DNA of 16,642 bases from contig JAQIBO010000005.1 of NCBI GenBank assembly GCA_027859055.1, forward strand, positions 1 to 16,642. The letters run 5' to 3'. Below the pieces are notes generated by a model, which was not told where the DNA came from, searched no databases, and saw only the letters and a list, made by a program, of their open reading frames with translations. Position numbers and translations under genes: made by a program. Numbering within the stretch: the first letter of the stretch is position 1; the number at the start of each line of letters is the position of its first letter. The stretch is from Spirochaeta sp. (GTDB lineage Bacteria; Spirochaetota; Spirochaetia; DSM-27196; Alkalispirochaetaceae). This document shows, piece after piece, positions 14,780 through 16,642 of this stretch.

Positions 14780-15816
14780 ACATGATCAGGCTACCTTCTC
14801 TCAGACGAAAAAAAAAGGAACGGGACCTGACTCCCGATCGCAAGTACTTTCGCATCACTGTCTGGGCTTTTGTCGGCCTTACGGCGATTCTCACCCTGTC
14901 CGCGCTCACCAGCTTTCTGTTGACGCTGCGCGGCCCCGACCAGACGCAAGTCCCGGACATCGTGAACGAACAGCTGGTTGACGCCCTCCTCAGCCTGCAG
15001 GAACGCGGCTTATACCCACAGGTGCAGCTTCGCTACCACTCGGACCCGCTGCTGCAGGGCCATGTGATTTCTCAGGATCCCGAAGCGGGCGCGGTCGTCC
15101 GGGCGGGACGCCGGATCACGCTGATCGTCAGTCAGGGAGCGGTGATTGAAGAGATCGCCGATTACCGCGGTCGGACCCTTCAGGAGGTCCAGGCGGAAAT
15201 TCAGGCGATCGGGGCGGGTGGAGAGGATCTGCTTCGCATCGATTCGGTCAGTTACGTATTTGATGACATGCCGGTAGGTACGATCATCGAACAGACCCCA
15301 CCCCCCGGTACGGATATCGCCGGGCAGACACAGGTGAGTTTTGCGGTGAGCCGTGGATCAGACGTGGAACGAGTCTCCCTGCCGACGTTTCTGGGACTTG
15401 ACTGGCGCGACGCGGTGCAGGTCCTGTCCCGGGAGAATATTCCGTTTATCTTTGCATTGGAAGACCAGCCGACGATCGGCCAGAACGGCGTCGTTGTGGC
15501 TCAGGACCCGGAACCGGGTACGCAGGTTGAGACCGACACACCGGTGGATCTGACGATTCGAGCGGTCCGCGAGCTCGACGAGGACGAACGGTTCGGCATT
15601 TTTGACCGGACGCTTCCGGAATATGCGGTATCGGTCGAACTGGCCGTGGTGGTCATCGGGCCCGAAGGTGAAAGCTCAACGATGTTCGAGATGGTGCATC
15701 CCGGCGGGCGTCTGGCGTTTCCCTACCGACTGCCGGTTGGATCCGCCATCGTCGTTTACCGCTACGACACCGAAGTCATTCGGTTTGTCATTCGGGACGA
15801 AACCCCCGACGAATAG
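14776..15816 (+). CDS. Membrane-anchored protein with three PASTA domains, no kinase
   Basis: A short basic N-terminus (RRKKKERD) precedes one membrane helix (about residues 27-50) and an extracytoplasmic part of about 295 residues. Three PASTA repeats follow at roughly 58-121, 123-194 and 198-264, each ending in the DP/TP-x-x-G-x-x-V pattern (QDPEAGAVV, QTPPPGTDI, QDPEPGTQV). A beta-rich tail (265-346) is unassigned. PASTA domains bind peptidoglycan fragments in the PknB kinases and some PBPs. Here there is no kinase or transpeptidase domain, so a structural or sensing role at the wall is inferred. The ATG at 14776 overlaps the fmt stop (ATGA); ATG 14782 is an alternative. Codons 11-14 contain a run of nine As. 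Confidence 0.88.
   Translation: MNMIRLPSLRRKKKERDLTPDRKYFRITVWAFVGLTAILTLSALTSFLLTLRGPDQTQVPDIVNEQLVDALLSLQERGLYPQVQLRYHSDPLLQGHVISQDPEAGAVVRAGRRITLIVSQGAVIEEIADYRGRTLQEVQAEIQAIGAGGEDLLRIDSVSYVFDDMPVGTIIEQTPPPGTDIAGQTQVSFAVSRGSDVERVSLPTFLGLDWRDAVQVLSRENIPFIFALEDQPTIGQNGVVVAQDPEPGTQVETDTPVDLTIRAVRELDEDERFGIFDRTLPEYAVSVELAVVVIGPEGESSTMFEMVHPGGRLAFPYRLPVGSAIVVYRYDTEVIRFVIRDETPDE
14808..14816 (+). repeat. A9 homopolymer near the start of the PASTA gene
   Basis: Nine consecutive As at codons 11-14, before the membrane helix, in an otherwise GC-rich gene. Gain or loss of one base would frameshift the whole product. Confidence 0.9.
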
Positions 15817-15861
15817 GTTTCGCGATTCACCACAGCAGAGAGCGCGTCGTGGTGGAGCAAG

Positions 15862-15875
15862 AGGAGGATATTTTG
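15862..15875 (+). promoter_or_regulatory. RBS that decides the ileS start
   Basis: AGGAGG (15862-15867) is a strong Shine-Dalgarno box five bases before TTG 15873. The alternative in-frame GTG at 15852 would place this box inside the coding sequence and add seven residues before MYKPVDPKVSFP. In the 56-base gap after the PASTA gene, CACCAC (15828-15833) can pair with GTGGTG (15849-15854), a weak hairpin of unknown meaning. Confidence 0.65.
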
Positions 15876-16642
15876 TACAAGCCCGTAGATCCAAAGGTGA
15901 GCTTTCCCGCGATGGAGGAGGATATCCTTGCATTCTGGGAAACAGACGGCATCTTTGAACGATCAGTGGAGCAACGGAGCGAAGGAAACCAGTTCGTCTT
16001 TTACGATGGGCCTCCCTTTGCTACGGGATTGCCGCATTTCGGACATTTCGTTCCCGGGACCATAAAAGACATTATCCCGCGCTACCAGGCGATGAAGGGA
16101 AAACGCGTCGTCCGCCGCTTCGGATGGGACTGTCATGGACTGCCGGTTGAATACGAAATGGAAAAGGAACTCGGTATATCCGGCGCGGGCGAGATCGACG
16201 TGTACGGCGTAGCCAAATTCAACGACGCGTGTCGCGGAATCGTGCTTCGTTACACCGGGGAGTGGCGGCAGATCGTAACGCGTATGGGCCGCTGGGTTGA
16301 CTTCGACAACGACTACAAGACGATGGAACCGGAGTACATGGAGACGATCTGGTGGGTCTTCAAGCGGCTCTGGGAGAAGGGACTGATTTACGAGGGGCAT
16401 TACATTCTGCCCTACAGCCCCGCACTGGCGACGCCGTTATCCAACTTTGAAGTCAACCTCGGCGGATACCACGATGTGGACGACCCGGCGATCACCGTGC
16501 GTTTTGAACTGACGGAGCAGCCGGGCACCTATATTCTCGCCTGGACGACGACCCCGTGGACGCTGCCGAGCAATCTGGCGCTTGCCGCCGGCAAAGATAT
16601 CTCCTACGTCAAAGTCAAAGACGGCGAAGCCCATTACATCCT
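15873..16642 (+). CDS. ileS: Isoleucyl-tRNA synthetase, eukaryote-like type, 5' part
   Basis: Charges tRNA(Ile) and edits valine. The first 256 codons are in the window and the gene runs off the right edge. Visible motifs are YDGPPFATGLPHFGHF (the HIGH box reads HFGH, residues 55-58), GWDCHGLPVEYE, a GRWVDFDNDYKTM stretch, TPLSNFEVNLGGY, and LAWTTTPWTLPSN, where the editing domain begins. The HFGHF-x-x-GTIKD, WDCHGLPVE and TPLSNFE forms match the eukaryote-like IleRS2 branch rather than the E. coli type. IleRS2 enzymes are generally little affected by mupirocin (family knowledge). TTG 15873 is chosen for its AGGAGG box. It starts 56 bases after the PASTA gene with no terminator between, so it is probably in the same operon. 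Confidence 0.95.
   Translation, partial: MYKPVDPKVSFPAMEEDILAFWETDGIFERSVEQRSEGNQFVFYDGPPFATGLPHFGHFVPGTIKDIIPRYQAMKGKRVVRRFGWDCHGLPVEYEMEKELGISGAGEIDVYGVAKFNDACRGIVLRYTGEWRQIVTRMGRWVDFDNDYKTMEPEYMETIWWVFKRLWEKGLIYEGHYILPYSPALATPLSNFEVNLGGYHDVDDPAITVRFELTEQPGTYILAWTTTPWTLPSNLALAAGKDISYVKVKDGEAHYI

Noticed and set aside
1..16642. CRISPR arrays, tRNA or rRNA genes, riboswitches, toxin-antitoxin pairs
   Set aside because: I looked for regularly spaced repeats, cloverleaf ends with GGTTCGA-like arms, and small paired genes, and found none.

Overview
The window reads as ordinary chromosomal backbone from a GC-rich spirochaete (Spirochaetales-like; inferred). Pointers are a eukaryote-like IleRS, a membrane diadenylate cyclase with a YbbR partner, a kinase-free PASTA protein between fmt and ileS, a DUF2225 protein and a very short AURKAIP1/COX24-type basic protein. 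GTG and TTG starts are frequent. No plasmid, phage, CRISPR, rRNA or tRNA signal was seen.

Layout. (1) 1-197 (+): the 3' end of a group II intron, with the last 41 codons of its maturase, then domains V and VI up to the 3' splice site. (2) 288-5044 (-): topA, ackA and coaX, probably one transcription unit, with ackA and coaX overlapping by one base. (3) 5045-5162: a divergent promoter region with a perfect 10-bp tandem repeat on the topA side and a good sigma70-type promoter on the rpoZ side. (4) 5163-6607 (+): an omega-like rpoZ, miaA with no canonical start codon before its P-loop, and a 31-codon basic gene with its own promoter, closed by a Rho-independent terminator. (5) 6703-16642 (+): a tightly packed cluster of cdaA, cdaR (ybbR), acpS, a DUF2225 gene, truA, a family-4 uracil-DNA glycosylase gene, priA, def, fmt, a PASTA gene and ileS, which runs off the right edge. 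Most of these genes overlap by 1 to 11 bases or are separated by fewer than 20.

How the genes fit together. Much of the window serves translation: tRNA modification (miaA, truA), initiator formylation and deformylation (fmt, def), isoleucine charging (ileS) and a probable small ribosomal protein. The rest covers DNA topology, repair and restart (topA, udg, priA), CoA and acetyl-phosphate metabolism (coaX, ackA, acpS) and cell-envelope signalling (cdaA/cdaR and the PASTA protein). I found no clear previously undescribed system. The points most worth checking are the miaA start, the tiny basic gene, the intron end, the topA/rpoZ tandem repeat and the A9 tract in the PASTA gene.
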